This document shows, piece after piece, positions 50,456-63,652 of a stretch of 64,000 bases of DNA. Made by a program: the position numbers and the translations under genes. Where the stretch lies: positions 98,932,467 to 98,996,466 of the forward strand of contig CM041084.1 in NCBI GenBank assembly GCA_023079485.1, written 5' to 3'. Position 1 is the first letter of the stretch. Every line of letters begins with the position of its first letter. The stretch comes from Archilochus colubris. Lineage: Eukaryota; Chordata; Aves; Apodiformes; Trochilidae. The notes beneath the pieces are model-generated. The model was not told where the DNA came from. It made no database searches and saw only the letters and a list, made by a program, of their open reading frames with translations.

Positions 50456-51540
50456 CTGAAGTATAGCTACTGTTTCAGGGGTGGGGCATGTCAGTGGCAG
50501 AGATTGCTTGAAGCTGCCTCTACCACCACCAGATTTTCTTCTCCAGACCTGCCCATGATGGAGAAATGTGCAGCAGCTGTTCAAGGCAGTGCTGGAAGTT
50601 GGTGCTCTCAGTCCCAAATGGTGCCAGAGGGCCAATGTAAATAAGGCTTAATCTGCCCTTCAGTGAGGAGTCTCCTTGTTGCATAAATTAAAACTGGTTA
50701 AATACCAACTGATCGAATGTCTGCAGTCATTTTATAACTTCAATTAAAATAGGTATCTTCTGGATTGTCTTGCTGCCATATTGCAAAATTGCTGATTTAC
50801 AGAGGTGGGAAAACAATAGCAAGGAGTATCCATTTAAAGCAAAATTATGAAAACATATCTGCCACAAAATTCTTTTCACCTGAGTTAATAAAAACAAGTC
50901 AATGAGCTAAAATGGCTTTAGAAATTATGTACACAATGCCACGGCCTGAAAAAATATTCAATAAAATATTTGCCATTTTTCAGATTGCTGACTCCTTTCT
51001 CCTGATGATGTTGTTGACTTTGGCAAAAGGATGTAATAGGGGAAATGATAAGGCCTTGCCAACGTGAAGAAATAGGATCAGGGCAGTGGTATGAAGTTTA
51101 TCCTGAGTCAGTAAAGTTATTCCTGTCCAACACTGTGTTTATAAGTGTATCCATTTAAAGATTCACTAATCCGACGTAAATTGAAACCTCTGTGCTTTCT
51201 CAGAGTTTTAGGTCTGTGCTGTATTGCTGGTGGTTTTCTGGCAACTTATGTTCAAAATAGTTGAAATACAAATGGTTTCATTTATGGGAAGGACTCACCT
51301 AGCAGTCCAGGCCGTGTCACCCCCTTGATAATATGTTATTTCACATCTTCTTTAAGTGAATGGGAATTTGGAATTACAGAACTGATTGCTTTGTTGTAAC
51401 CTGAGTGGGGAAATCTAATCTAAGCCTGTCTTTTCAACAGGAAATTTTAGTCTGAAAGAGGCTTATAAATCTCTTTAAGCAGAACTTTAAAAATAGGTTT
51501 TACAGTTATTACAGTAGCAAGCTTGCTTGAATGACTGTTC

Positions 51541-51575
51541 TTTTTTTTTTTTTTTTTGGGGGGGCGGGGGGAGGA
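51541..51575 (+). repeat. T17 tract followed by G7-C-G6
   Basis: Seventeen T (51541-51557), then GGGGGGG, C, GGGGGG, AGG. The G block has quadruplex potential on the plus (non-template) strand. It may mark an old insertion tail, but no element body is recognisable beside it. Confidence 0.85.
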
Positions 51576-52520
51576 GTGTTACACTGATATTTGCTACCAA
51601 TGGTAGATTCAGAATACCCAGTTTGTTTTTAGCTTTATCTGAAGTGAGTCCAGTCCAAAACCCTCCATCTGAAATTCCTTGAAAGCTTTGATCTAGATTC
51701 AAGATTTTAAGACCAAATCCTCTGCTTGTCCAGGGTAATAGATGAATAAATGCTTAATCACAGTCTCAAAAATATTTCTGGAGTTGTCAAATCAGAGTGG
51801 GATATCCAGCTGTAATAATTTTTACTAAGGCAGAGGCTAATAAAATCTCAGGAGGAGAGCAGATATTGCCAAAATAGTGAGATGCAGCTGATCAATTACC
51901 TTGTTGGCAGTATCTTTCCTCTCTGCAGGCAAGGCACTGATCTCCTGATGCTTTGTAGTTTCTGGGCAGCATGTTTCACCTGAGCTTCAGTGATGTGACT
52001 GCTTCCTGCAGTCCACTTTTGACACCTGTTTCAAAGGCAGCTCACCCTGAAAGGCAGAGTATTTCTACCCCTTGTATCACTTTCTAAGGTTTTTGGAGTT
52101 GTCCTGTAACCTGGTCACAAGGCAGTGTTAGACAAAAAGGAGTATTTAAAGTTCATTTGTGTATTCAATATTGAGCTACCCTTTAGCTACGGCAGCTTTT
52201 TTACCTTCTGCTTGATTTTTTTTAGCCACTTAGCACTATGGTACTGCAACACCTGCTGTCAGGGCAGAGATCCCTGGATACATGCCATGTGAAGATAGTG
52301 CACTCACTGCCCTTCTCCTGGTTCCATCATTCTCTACTAGCAAAAGCACAGTTTGTAGGCACAGACCATGCCCCAAACCACCCTGGACCAGCCAACACCT
52401 TTGTCTGTATGGCCAGATAAGGTCTGAGAGCCAGGAGTTCTGTCTTGCAGAGGAATAGAAATCAGCTAGCATTATTCTTATGGAAGTTTTGCAGCCAAAT
52501 TTTTTATTAGCTGTATAATT

Positions 52521-52685
52521 ATAGAACCATAAAATCATAGTAGAGTTTGGGTTGGAAGGAACCTTCTAAGATCATCTAATTCCAAGCCCCTTGCTATGGG
52601 TAGGGACGCTTTCCCCGGGTGCTCGAAGCCCCATCCAACTTGGCCTTGCACCAAGGAGGGAAAATTCACAACTTTTTCTGTTAGG
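52521..52685 (-). mobile_element. CR1 LINE 3' end, minus strand
   Basis: The tail (ATAGAACCATAAAATCATAG) is at the left, then GTTTGGGTTGGAAGGAACCT, AGATCATCTAATTCCAA and a diverged block around GGGAAAATTCACAACTTTTT. It matches the last ~160 bases of CR1 in reverse orientation and is moderately diverged. Confidence 0.85.
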
Positions 52686-52956
52686 GATACACTACATCTG
52701 CACCACAAAGTGCACCACAACTTAGGAGACAATTAGCTTTAGCCCATCTATTTTTTTTTAGAACCTTACTTTCAACTTTTTTTTTCCTTTTTTAATTATC
52801 TCGCAAAGGCAATGAATTATTTTAACAGCTTAAAAATGAAAGTTCAGACTCCCTTTGACAAAAGGCAGTAATAATCATTGCTATTATCACAATCTATTCC
52901 TAAACTGTGAGGCAGCCTGGGGTATGTGGGCTCATCTTGGCTCCCTTTCCCTTCAA

Positions 52957-53025
52957 AGGTGGGGCCAGGTGATCTTTTGAGTTCCTTCACAACCTGGGCT
53001 GCTGTAGGGTTCTGTCATTCTAAGT
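52957..53025 (+). mobile_element. Very short CR1 LINE 3' end, plus strand
   Basis: The block reads AGGTGGGGCCAGGTGATCTT, TTGAGTTCCTTCACAACCTGGGCTGC, then a degraded TTCTGTCATTCT tail. Only about 70 bases survive. It lies about 270 bases from the minus-strand CR1 end at 52521 and points the opposite way. Confidence 0.7.
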
Positions 53026-56000
53026 TCTGCTCTGAACTACATGATTCTGTGCAAGATGTTTTGTCCCAAGACTTTGGGCGTCATACAAAGTGAGTACCTC
53101 AATAATATACTACCATTTTTTACCACACAGTAAAGAGTTAATTTGCTATCAGCTGAACCATCAGAGTCCACGTGGTCTACATTTTTTATTTGCTATCTAA
53201 AAAAGTATATCTGGTCTCCAGAGGGATTCACATTTGTCTAGGGCTGGTAAGCAGACAGTTACCAGAATTCATGACAGCATGACAAAAAAAAGCTGAAAAT
53301 ATAGGTGAAACAAGGAATACTGGAAATTCATATTAAATCTTCTAACCTTCTCCTTTACATTTATTTCTTCTTCCTAAAACGATGGTGCACTGGTTCTTAA
53401 GCCTTTCATATTCTTCAGTTCCTTTTTAGTGTCTTACTTCACTGGAACAAGCAGGTGTGGTTTATATCAGAAAGTGCTGAAGATGACTGAGAAAGAAAGA
53501 GTCCTGTTTAGTGAACCCCTTCAGAATTTCATTACAAATTGAACTTTTCTCAAGACTGAAAAATGTTAATGCAATTTTTTACTGTTATGAGTTTCACACT
53601 TTTAACCGTTCTGATAGCACTGTCTGGAATATATAAACATAAGAAAACCACTGGTGGAGTTCCCAGTCGGTTATAGCAAAATAAAGTCTTGGAAATGTTG
53701 AAAAACTACTCACTCTTCTGAGCTTTCCAGCTTAGTGTCTGCCACATGGGCATTTGGAGATTCATCCAAAATGAATTCACCTCTTTCAGCACTTATTCAG
53801 AGGTATTCCTTGGAGTTTCACTCATCAGCAGGCATGTAATAAATGTCCATGCTGTGCTCATTTTATAGCAGAGTTGTACTCAACATTGATCTAAAATGGT
53901 TAGCTCAGGTTTTGGTGGAAGTCCAGTGGTGACAACAGGGAAGTCTGTGTAAACTTACCCAGCTTTACTAGGGAGAATTTGTAGCCCTTGCTGAGCTCTA
54001 CATGGTTATTAAAATCAGTCCCTTTTTGCTACATACTGCACTTTATTAAAATCAGCAAATTCTTGTTTGTGCCAGGATTTACAGCAAGTTTGAAACTCTC
54101 TGAAAAAAGCAGCAGATGAACTAATTAAGTGAACTGCAGCAGTTTCTCTGGCAGAGCAGCTGTCCCAGCCTCCCTGGCATTCTGCAGAGTGGTGGCTCTC
54201 CATCCCCAGACAGAGCAATTGGTGCTCATCCTAAACGCCTCCCCACACAAAGTCCCAGATTTATCCTTGGCAGAAGCAGGCCCAGCTTTATTCACATTAC
54301 TGACATTGCACCACAGGTGATCTGTCTTCCCTTGGATTTCTAAAGGATGTAAAGCAGAAGGTATGCTAAGGCTTTTTTAAAACAACAGGTTTCTGCCTAT
54401 GGGAGAGACCAGTTTCCAAGCCACGTTTTGCCCAGCAGTGAGCCCAAGACCAGTGAGCTCCGTGGCAGACTGATGGGGCTGGCTCTGGTTGCACATGGTT
54501 CTTGTTAATGGGGAGGGGGAAGCCTTGGCACTCCCAACAATGTGTATGCTGGATCAGGAGACTGAGCCTAAGCTGCAAGCATTAAAATCAGTCACCATTG
54601 CATGACATAATGTTGGCAACCTGCTGCTTCCTTGCTGTCTCCAGCCTCCAAATAGCTGTGTGTTCCTGTAAGAGCAGCAGAAGGTGCCTCTTTCTTGGGA
54701 TGCACTGAAATGTAGGGACAGAGGGAACTGACAAAGATTTTTAAAGGTCTGATGTACCGTGATAAACTTGCTCACTGATTCTGGGTGTTCAGTTGCTTTT
54801 GTAACTTTTTTCCTACTTTTTCATCGACTTAGACAGATGATTTGTGTGGGACCAGAGCACCTGTCTGCTGACAGAATCTCTGCTCATAGTCAAGGAGAGC
54901 TGTATCACTCCACTCCTCCATAACCACCATGTGTCTGCTTGCATGGCTCTGATTCCCACACAGACACTTGGAGTAGATCCCCTGCCTATCACAGGCTGTC
55001 TCTTCTGTGGGCACAGAGATGATGACTGTGTAGAAGTGGCCCTTTAATTTTCTTCTCTTGTTTTTTTTAAGAAACAAACCTACATGCTTAGATGGTTGAG
55101 TAAAAGTGTCTAAAAAAAGGACAGAAAAGGTGTGGACAGATATCAAACCTTCTTCTCCTAATGGATTTGGATAGTTAATGCTTTGTGGTATTAGGAGACT
55201 TGTATTACAATTACCAAACTTCTCCTGATGTTACAAGTTTCTCTTTCCTGTTTTCCTGAGGTCTGCTTCCCATCCTTTATTTTCATACACTGTCAGGCTC
55301 AGAAATTTAGAAGATAAATATTTAGCATTTAGGTAGCAATTTGTGTTTTGAGCTCAGTGCATAAACATTAACAAATTAATCCTCCCACATTCTTTTAAGG
55401 TGGTACAAAAGACAGTCCTGACTAACCTCAGTCAAGCAGACACAGAGAAGTCAGTCCTTGTGTTTGCAAGAGGCAGTCTCCATCAGTTTCTGTAAACACT
55501 CAGATTGGATGTGCTTAATCTCCTGTATATCTTTATTTAGCTGAAGCTGGAAACTCACTGATAAAAACTAAGATAATCAGGTACAGTTTGCAACCACTTT
55601 AAATCAGCTATATTATACAACTTTGGTTTTGAAATTAATCAATAATTTTCCCCACATTTCCCAAGCCTTGTTATTCATTATCCCATTAGCTTCTTCCCTA
55701 TTGCTATTCTCTTCTCTTTTTCTCTTTAAAAGCAAATGGGAATCATTTCTGCCTTAGTGTATTCTCCAATAAAAAAAATGCATGTTCTTTGCTTGTACTT
55801 TCTACCTCAGAATCTTTTAACTTAGGTATCAATCACTCTTGCTTTTTTTGCAATGTGTTTCATCTCCAGCTGAGTAAGTAGAAAATCTCTTTATCCTCTG
55901 CATGTGTCACTGAACCTTGTAGACTGCCCAGTGTCATTGCAAAGTATCATCATTCCCTTTCAGAGGTACAAAAATTCCCTACCAGGAAAGTTAGATGAAT

Positions 56001-57028
56001 TGCATAACCATCCCAGATAGCCAGAGCTTGGAATGAAACTCAAAAGGTTTTGGCTGCATCTTGTGTCCTTAGGTTCCTCTATCACAGACCCAGTTACCTC
56101 AAAACTAAAGTAAGTCTACGTGGTAGACAATTTCTCATTTTCTGCATATGCTGTCTCAAGAGGTAGCAGTTAACCCCTTATGCTGGCAGGCAGTTGCAAG
56201 GTTAGTTGTCATACCAGGTCACTTGCATGTTCTGGTCAGGTAGCATCATACTGCTAAATGCTGATTCTCACCAGGGTTAATGGAGTCTGCTATTTCCTGA
56301 ATGATTTCTGCTGAAACTTTACATGCGACAGACTTCATAAAAGCATCCATCCCCCTCCTAGCACCTGAGCTGAGGACAAGAAGGCCATTTATGGGCAACA
56401 TTATCTGCTTGAGCTCTGGGAGCAGGCTGTACTCCCTTCACATCCCCTGCTCTGCCTGTGTGAGGTGGGATTGTTGGCTCCTGTCCTTCTAGCAGCTCTG
56501 CCAACTCACTTTGAAAAACCAATAACCTCAGTTACTAATTGGGGTGGAAAGACGTCATTAAGCCATGCCACCTGCTGTGTGCCAAGGTGTCCAAGCTCTC
56601 CCTCTGGTAAGAGGAAGTCTTTGTAACTATGAATGGTTCTGATCACACCCTCAGTTTTCCCCCTGGTGCTTTCTGTGTGGCTCCTTAGAAGCCTGGACCT
56701 GTTTACTCATTACTTTCAGCTCTGAGTAGAAAATCAACTAAACATTAAAAAAATTTAAATGTTGTTGGCATGATTTGAGTGGCATCCTTCTCCTGGTAGT
56801 CCTGCTCAGTACGAGCTGCCTTTTGTTCCTCCATACACTCTTAGGGACCATGTGTGTGTGTGTGAGGAAGGAGAGTGAGGGGCAAACCCCTGCACCTGGT
56901 GCCAACCAGTTTCCTCCACTGGGACACCAGTTCTTTCTCCATCCTCTCATCCCAGCAGTGCTGCATCAGCTCCTGCAGTCTCCTTGCTCTCTGGGTTTCC
57001 TTTGGTTTGTATCTGAAACTGTCTGAAA

Positions 57029-57070
57029 AACAAAACAAAACAAAACCAACCCCAAACAAACAAACAAAAA
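57029..57070 (+). repeat. (CAAAA)n/(CAAA)n tract
   Basis: CAAAACAAAACAAAACC, then CAAACAAACAAACAAAAAAA: simple sequence. Confidence 0.85.
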
Positions 57071-59293
57071 AATCAGAAAGCAGCTGCTGCATTTAGACTA
57101 GTTTTTTACAGTTTACAGTTGCTAAAACATCAGTGATAGAAGAAACATCTCCCTAACCCTTTACCTAAACATGAGCCAGGCTGCTACTGTCAATGTAGAG
57201 ATTATTGCTGGCCCTGGTAAGAAAGGAGATCATCTTTAAGGAGTCACCCTGGTTAAGGCATCAGGCCCTAAAACAGGGACCGTAAAGCAAGTTCTTCAGC
57301 AACTTTATCCCCATTTCACCTTCTTTCCATCCTGTGTGGTGGTTCTCTCTCTGACAGATGCTCAGCTATATGTTTGGAATTAAAGAGCTGGTAAAAAATC
57401 CCAGAGTCACTGCTTCAGCATGTTTCTTCATCAGCTGATTACTTCTGGGAATCACTGCAAAGGTCCCCAAAGTCTACAGCAAATCACTGGTTTTCAGGTT
57501 CACTGGTGTGCTGATGAGGGCAACATCAATGTCAATGCTCACGAGAAATTCAGAGCACATCTTAGCTGTGTCACAGGTAATGAAGAAGTTTGAGGATATT
57601 GAAAGGAAACCCACTGATAGGATAAATCTTCTTCACATAAAGCTTTTGAAGACAGGTTTTATCTCAGTAAGCAAGGGATGAATAGACACCAGTCCACTAT
57701 TAGTGATAACAGTGGAGAGTTATTGCCTCTAAGGCAATGAAATCATACTGTGAGCTTTGGGAATAGAAAGTCAGTAGAAAGTTTGAGTACTGGTGAAATG
57801 TGGTATACATCTCAGAAACCTTCACATTCAGACTTAAATTCACCTCAAGGCAGTTGCTTTATTTCAGATATGCGAAGTATTTTAATGTCTGAAGTTTAGT
57901 AATTTTTAATGGACCAATCCTTAACAGCTTCTAGTCTCATAGTCTCGGAGAAAATTCCATTATCTAGCTACTTAAAAAAAACCAAACCCAAACTCACAGA
58001 TTATAGAGCAGATGCTATTTAACATCCTGGTTTAAAGTTGTTAATTCACTTGAGAGCAAAGTGATTTTATTGTGGCTGCTTATATGGTCATTTTGTTCTC
58101 CCTGAATTAAGATTTGTGTTGTGTTTGCAGTTTTTGTAAGCTTTTATATAATTCACAACCCTTAAAGCTATCCTTTCTCCTCTACAGCTTCCTGGATTAA
58201 TGGCTTATAATATCACTCTGTCTTCATTATATAGATATTAGCACACAAGTTTTAAATTACTTATTTTTTCATGAGGTTTCTCACGCAGTAGAATCACATT
58301 TGAAATTAGTTTTCCTTTAAAGAGAAGTCTCCAATGTTCAGAAGAGAGTGGGAGATATACCAGGGCTGGTTTTGACATTGCCAGAAAAGTTTTGATCCAA
58401 TAGAGTGATGGAAACCAAGACTTGGTGGAAAAAAAAAAAATACGCGACATCTGCTAAAGAACTATAGAAATATGATGACATTAAAACAAGTTAGAATGTT
58501 CTTCTTAGCCACCAACCCTATATTCACTGTGCCTGTATTATAGTGTTTTGATAGCACCACTCTGAAGGAAAAAGCTTCCAGTGTACATTTTCAAGCATTT
58601 CCAAAAAGGTTATTAACTGTTAAACTGAAATTTATCATAATACTTCTTAACTCAAACCATCAAATTTTTGTGTTATTGTTACCATGGCACAGTTCCACTT
58701 AGCCAGTTCTGAATTATCCAAGTCTGAAGCAAAGCAGGGTGTAGAGCTTTTAAGCACTAAAAGTACTTCTTAAAGCTTGTATCACTTCAAAATGGATAAA
58801 TGGGTGGCTTCAGCCAAGCTGTGGACTGGGGTTTCTGTCTGCAGTATCTCACAACACAGTTGTCCTGCTGACCTGCAGAGAAGGCATCCTCTTCTGGGGA
58901 TTCTTTTAATAATGAGATTTGGAAAGACATATTTGGACAGACAAATGCCCATTTTCCCATTTATTCTTTTTTTTTCCTTAAAAAGCCATATGAAACCAAA
59001 GGCCTCCTGCTCATCTTAACCCCGATTGAATGGGACACTTAATGGGCTTCAGCTAACTCACACTTCTTTTCTCCCCAGCTCTGTAAAAACCTTGTGTTAG
59101 ATCAGTGTACCCTGGAGCACTATTCCCGTTGTGCTCTGAATTCCAAACCCTTAGCCCAGAGAGTAAAAACCTTCTGGAAGGCAACCATGAGCCTGGACTT
59201 AACACAGGACTCGCTGAGTGCTTTCCAACAGCATCTATTTCTTAAGGCATATAGCCATATGATGGACTGGGGGAAGTAGGGTGGCTCACAGGA

Positions 59294-59349
59294 CTTTTTC
59301 TTTCCCTTTCCCTTTGCCCTTCCCTTTCTCTTTCCCTTTCCTCTTCTTC
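59294..59349 (+). repeat. (CCCTTT)n polypyrimidine repeat
   Basis: Imperfect hexamer CCCTTT/CCCTTC units, all pyrimidine except one G. Simple repeat. Confidence 0.85.
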
Positions 59350-59630
59350 ATCACGTTGTCCCCAGGGCATTTTTCATTTCAACAAGAGTCAATGCTTAGA
59401 GTTACAATGTAGACCTTCCAATATTTCAGGTGGTCTTCATCATGAATTATAATCTTTGAGGCAGGGGATGTGAAACATGAAGTTTTGACTTTTCTCCCTG
59501 AATATCAACCCTCTTTCTCACAGAAGAATGCACCACCCCCACTCCTTCCAAAAACAAACCTAAAACCCAACCAAACAAAACCCCCCAAAAGCCCCTACAT
59601 TTTTCCATTTTCTGAGATTTTATGTTATTA

Positions 59631-59810
59631 AGTGTCTCTTTTTGTAATTACACTGTTTCTTCTTTTTCTTATTTCTCCTCTGCCTGGCTCTTCTCCTTGC
59701 TTTCTCTCACCTTCCCTCCCTTCCTCTTCCCCTTCCCTTTCTTCCTCCATCTCCTTCTCTCTTCTCTCTTCCCTTTTACATCCCTTTTCTGTTTCCTTTC
59801 CTTTTTTCCT
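59631..59810 (+). repeat. Long C/T-rich tract (about 180 bases)
   Basis: Almost wholly C and T, especially 59685-59809 (CTTCCCTCCCTTCCTCTTCC type). It explains the low-complexity Ser/Leu/Phe-rich ORFs at 59622-59924, which are not genes. A polypurine-polypyrimidine tract of this length could adopt triplex structure. Confidence 0.85.
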
Positions 59811-62800
59811 GTTTGGCCACTTTTAGGTCTCATCTATTCAAAAGTCAGCCTTGATAGTCCATTCTCTTACCCTAGACATGCAGGCACCACTCCCCTGTCC
59901 TTCCCTGTGAGCAGCGTAAAATAAGAACACAATAGAAGATATCCAGATGACAGAAAGGTTCAGACAGTTCATAAAATGCAAGAGAAATACAGAAGTTCTA
60001 CAAAGATGGATTCACCAGATTCAACTCAGCACAGTCTCTGATGCCATTGCTGTGCATAAACCATCTGATATATACTGGCCCCAGCAAAAAAATTCCTGTA
60101 ATCATAAGTACTAAATCAGGAAATACAGATCCTGATGTGGCTTGATGCAGACATTTTAGTCAAACTGTAATCTTCATTGCCCTGCTCTGGATTTAATTTC
60201 CAGTCTGCTACCATGTCAAAGACTTGCAGACTTGTATTATTGTTTTATTTTATTACTCTATGGTAAATCTTTTCCTGAAGCAGGAAGCAAGTCCTGTGAA
60301 ATAATCTCTCCTGTCTAAATCACTCAGTATTTGTAATGTACATCTAGGTTATTGTGGATAAAAAGCAAATGTTACATTTAATAACAAGGATATTTGGATG
60401 AAGAAAGCTTGAAATAGCTGTAAAAAAGTCTTGGAAATTATAAGGTACCATCTATGATATGATGATTTTCCACAAAATTCTGTGTGTGTTAGTGTTCTAA
60501 ATTAAAACCATAGTTTGAGTTCTTCATTCCCAAATCTAGATCATATATTTCAGTATGGATAACTCATTGTGCAGTATACATACATGTAGTAGCAGCTATG
60601 TTCTAAAGGCTAAAAAAAGGATTACTCTCCCCTGCTGGCAGACCTCCATACCTTTCTGTTCTCTTTGTCAAAGCACCTATGGAGGCGAGACTGAAACTTG
60701 CAAGTTTTCTCAGTGTTGTGATTACTCAGTAATATCAGTGCTGAAGCACCACTACAACATGAGATCTGAAGTTTCCAAATCAATGCCACCTAAGTACTCC
60801 CCAGCCTCTTCAACTACTATTAGTAACCTTAAAGAAATGGGCATGGTTTAAAAAGTGGTAAGCATTGCAAAGGACAACAGTTATGCCTAAAATCTCCAGA
60901 TTGTTCCTTCTTCTATGAATCTATTTATTGATATTTAATCCAACTACACAATTCTCTGTAAGAACATTCATTGTTATAGCTTCCCTTGATAAAAGATAGC
61001 ATGATCACATTTGTTGTCAGTTTTCAAACATTCTGCCTTTACAGCTTATGGAATCAGTAGCTTCTGGCTTCCAGCAAGCAATTTAGCATTTCATGGAATA
61101 CATGTACAGATTTTGATTTCTTCCTTTTCCCTGCAGTTAGCTGGTTTCACTCTAATTTTTGGCCCTATCTCTCTGGAAAGAATTTTTAGTCATATAAAGC
61201 AGAAGGGTTAATATATTAAGAGAACAGCTGGCCTCTTTCATTCTTATCCCTGCCCTTTCAGTTTTTCTTAGTGAATTCTGTTTCTTTTCCTTATTTTTTT
61301 ATGAATGAAGAACATTTAAAGCTATGTCATGGTATTAATATATGCAGTTATTTTATTGACATAGTCTTGTATCTCTCAATTTGTAATAAGTGCTGTTGAG
61401 AAAAATCTTTAATACATCTGCACATCATTTGAAACTTTTATATGTTTACCAATGAAGCAAACCCAGAGAAATTCAGTCACCATACATTGATACCTGGCTT
61501 GAACATATTAAAAAAAACCCATAGCATCATGCAAACTCATGAGCATTTGTAATTAGTCCAGTAAGGCTGAGCAACTTCTGGCAAGACTGAGAGCTCACGG
61601 CACTCACTGACCCTTCAGAGGAAATGCAATCAATAGGACATGGTAAGAGACATTTTCCTGCCACTGTGAATCACTTCTTGTCCCCTTTGATCGAAAGCAC
61701 CGAATGAATTTTTCATGTGCAGCTTACACATTGTTAGGAGTTTTGATGCACTCATGAGAAAAAATGTTGTATGTCTTTTGCTTCCTCTTAATGAGTCAGA
61801 AGTAAGTCTATAAAACATTGTAAGTTATTACCTTGGAGGTTTTCTGCATAAAGCATTTTTTTTATTAATGTATTTTGATGTGTATTCATGAGTGCTGTAT
61901 GCAAGACAATTATTTCTGTAATTTTTGTTCTCAGTCCAAACAAATGAAACCACTCTCAAACTCGGAATTGCAAGCCAGTGTCAGCTCAAGTTTTTGCACA
62001 CAAGTTAAAATAAATGAAAGAACTTAAGATATTACTTTAATTTTCACTCAGATTGGATTTTCTAAATGTCCAAATAGTTGCTGTATTGGTAGTCATGAAT
62101 TCAGGATTTCTCTCTCTGATTCCAAATCTTCTCATATAGTAGGACTCCCCTCTCCACCTCTACCTCCATCTCCTACTGCAACTCCCTATTCTTTTCCAAG
62201 TTAGGTATTTTCAGGTAGCTTGGAGGAATTTTGTGCCATTTTTATTTCCTGCTCCTTTGGTGATGGTTTTTGGACACTCACCAGCATGCTCACTAGATCT
62301 GGGAAGACAAAAGAGATGAAACAGTTCCTTAGGCAGGCAAGGTACCAGGTATTACTTGGGAGAGAAAATAAAAGAAAGCTTAATTGTCTTTGAATTATTT
62401 TTCCTTGGTTTTGTGTCCTAAGGCATCAAGATTTTGCAATGAACAGTTTAGAAATTGCAGGTCTAATACAGTAGCAGTAAAACTGCATTCACTGATTTCC
62501 TAACAGATGTTAAACTGTCCAAAGAAGCCCAAAAGTTTTTGGACAAACATGCAAATATAGGCTTCTACTCTGGTATTTTGGATCCTGTCCACATGTGACC
62601 CCAAGGCTGTATGAAGAGAGGAAAGCTGAGCAGTGCAGTGGATGTGGACTGTAGATGCTTGTTCTGGATCATTGCCTGAGGCTGCTATAAACTGAGAAGC
62701 TCAGAGAAAATATGGGAAAATTACTCCTGCCCTGTTGTGTAGTGAAAAGTACACAGAGTTGTAGGAAGATGCAGCAACTGGAAATCTCACCTGGGCAAAA

Positions 62801-63630
62801 CTGTAGAAAATAACAAGGCAGTAGATCTGCTATCATTTGAAATTGACTGAATGCCTTTTAAAGCTATAAACTGTAGCTCAGACAGAAGCTATTTGTTCAA
62901 TACAAGAATTATTGAGTGTCCTACTTGTGCAGGAAATCAGAATTATTACTTCCCTTCCCAGCATTGAAACTTATAACTCAAATCCTGGTTTGAAATCAAC
63001 TCCTAAAATGTCCTTACATGCAGCATCTGAACTAACAAAGGTATTTTTGCAAAGAAAAGGCTCCAGATAGTTTTTACTGGAGCCAAAATTCACAAACATT
63101 CACAGTCTTAATACATCTGTAACTACTGTGTTTGATAAATGTGTATGAGACATATCATTATTTTTTTGTTTATTTAACTGGTTTTATTTATATTTAATAC
63201 CATGACTATTTACTAAGATCAGTTAATTTGCTATAATTAATGTAATAATTAAATAATGCATGCTGCAGAAGTTTTAACAATATAGATATAATGTGCTAAT
63301 AAAATATGGTATTTCAGCAGCTCCTTAGGTCAAACATCTGTGGCTGCAAAAGAAATTTGTTTTTCTGTTTTGTATTAAATTTGAAGTTGGTTTCCTGATT
63401 TTCAGTGCTAGGCTACATAAAAAGTAGTGTGTTTTTATTGTCACAGCTTACAGCTTTGTCAGAGAGTCACAAAAGATGAAAGCAATTTTGCCAAAAGGAT
63501 GTTTCACAGATTCACTAGAAAGCTCTGCAGGAAAACAAGTTTAAAGAGTATGAACTGGACAAAAAGGCATCACCTTTATTTTAAGAACTCTTTTTCACTG
63601 TGTTGTTTAGGGCATGATTTCTATTCTACC

Positions 63631-63652
63631 TTTTTTTTTTTTTTTTTTTTTT
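63631..63652 (+). repeat. T22 homopolymer
   Basis: Twenty-two consecutive T. It could be the reverse of an A tail, but no element is recognisable on either side. Confidence 0.9.

Noticed and set aside
50171..50635. 154-codon minus-strand ORF
   Set aside because: It spans the TGTAGGG minisatellite and an A-rich tract and has biased, low-complexity composition. No domain or splice context was seen.
57355..57395. A phase-0 reading containing FGIK after a GACAG acceptor and before GTAAAA, resembling the expected next PIEZO2 exon (LFGIKS...)
   Set aside because: The phase does not fit: after the split Arg the exon must start in phase 2, and that frame reaches a stop within twelve codons. Beyond FGIK the peptide does not match PIEZO2. 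It is most likely coincidence.
59622..59924. 100-codon plus-strand ORF rich in Ser, Leu and Phe
   Set aside because: It is the translation of a C/T simple tract.
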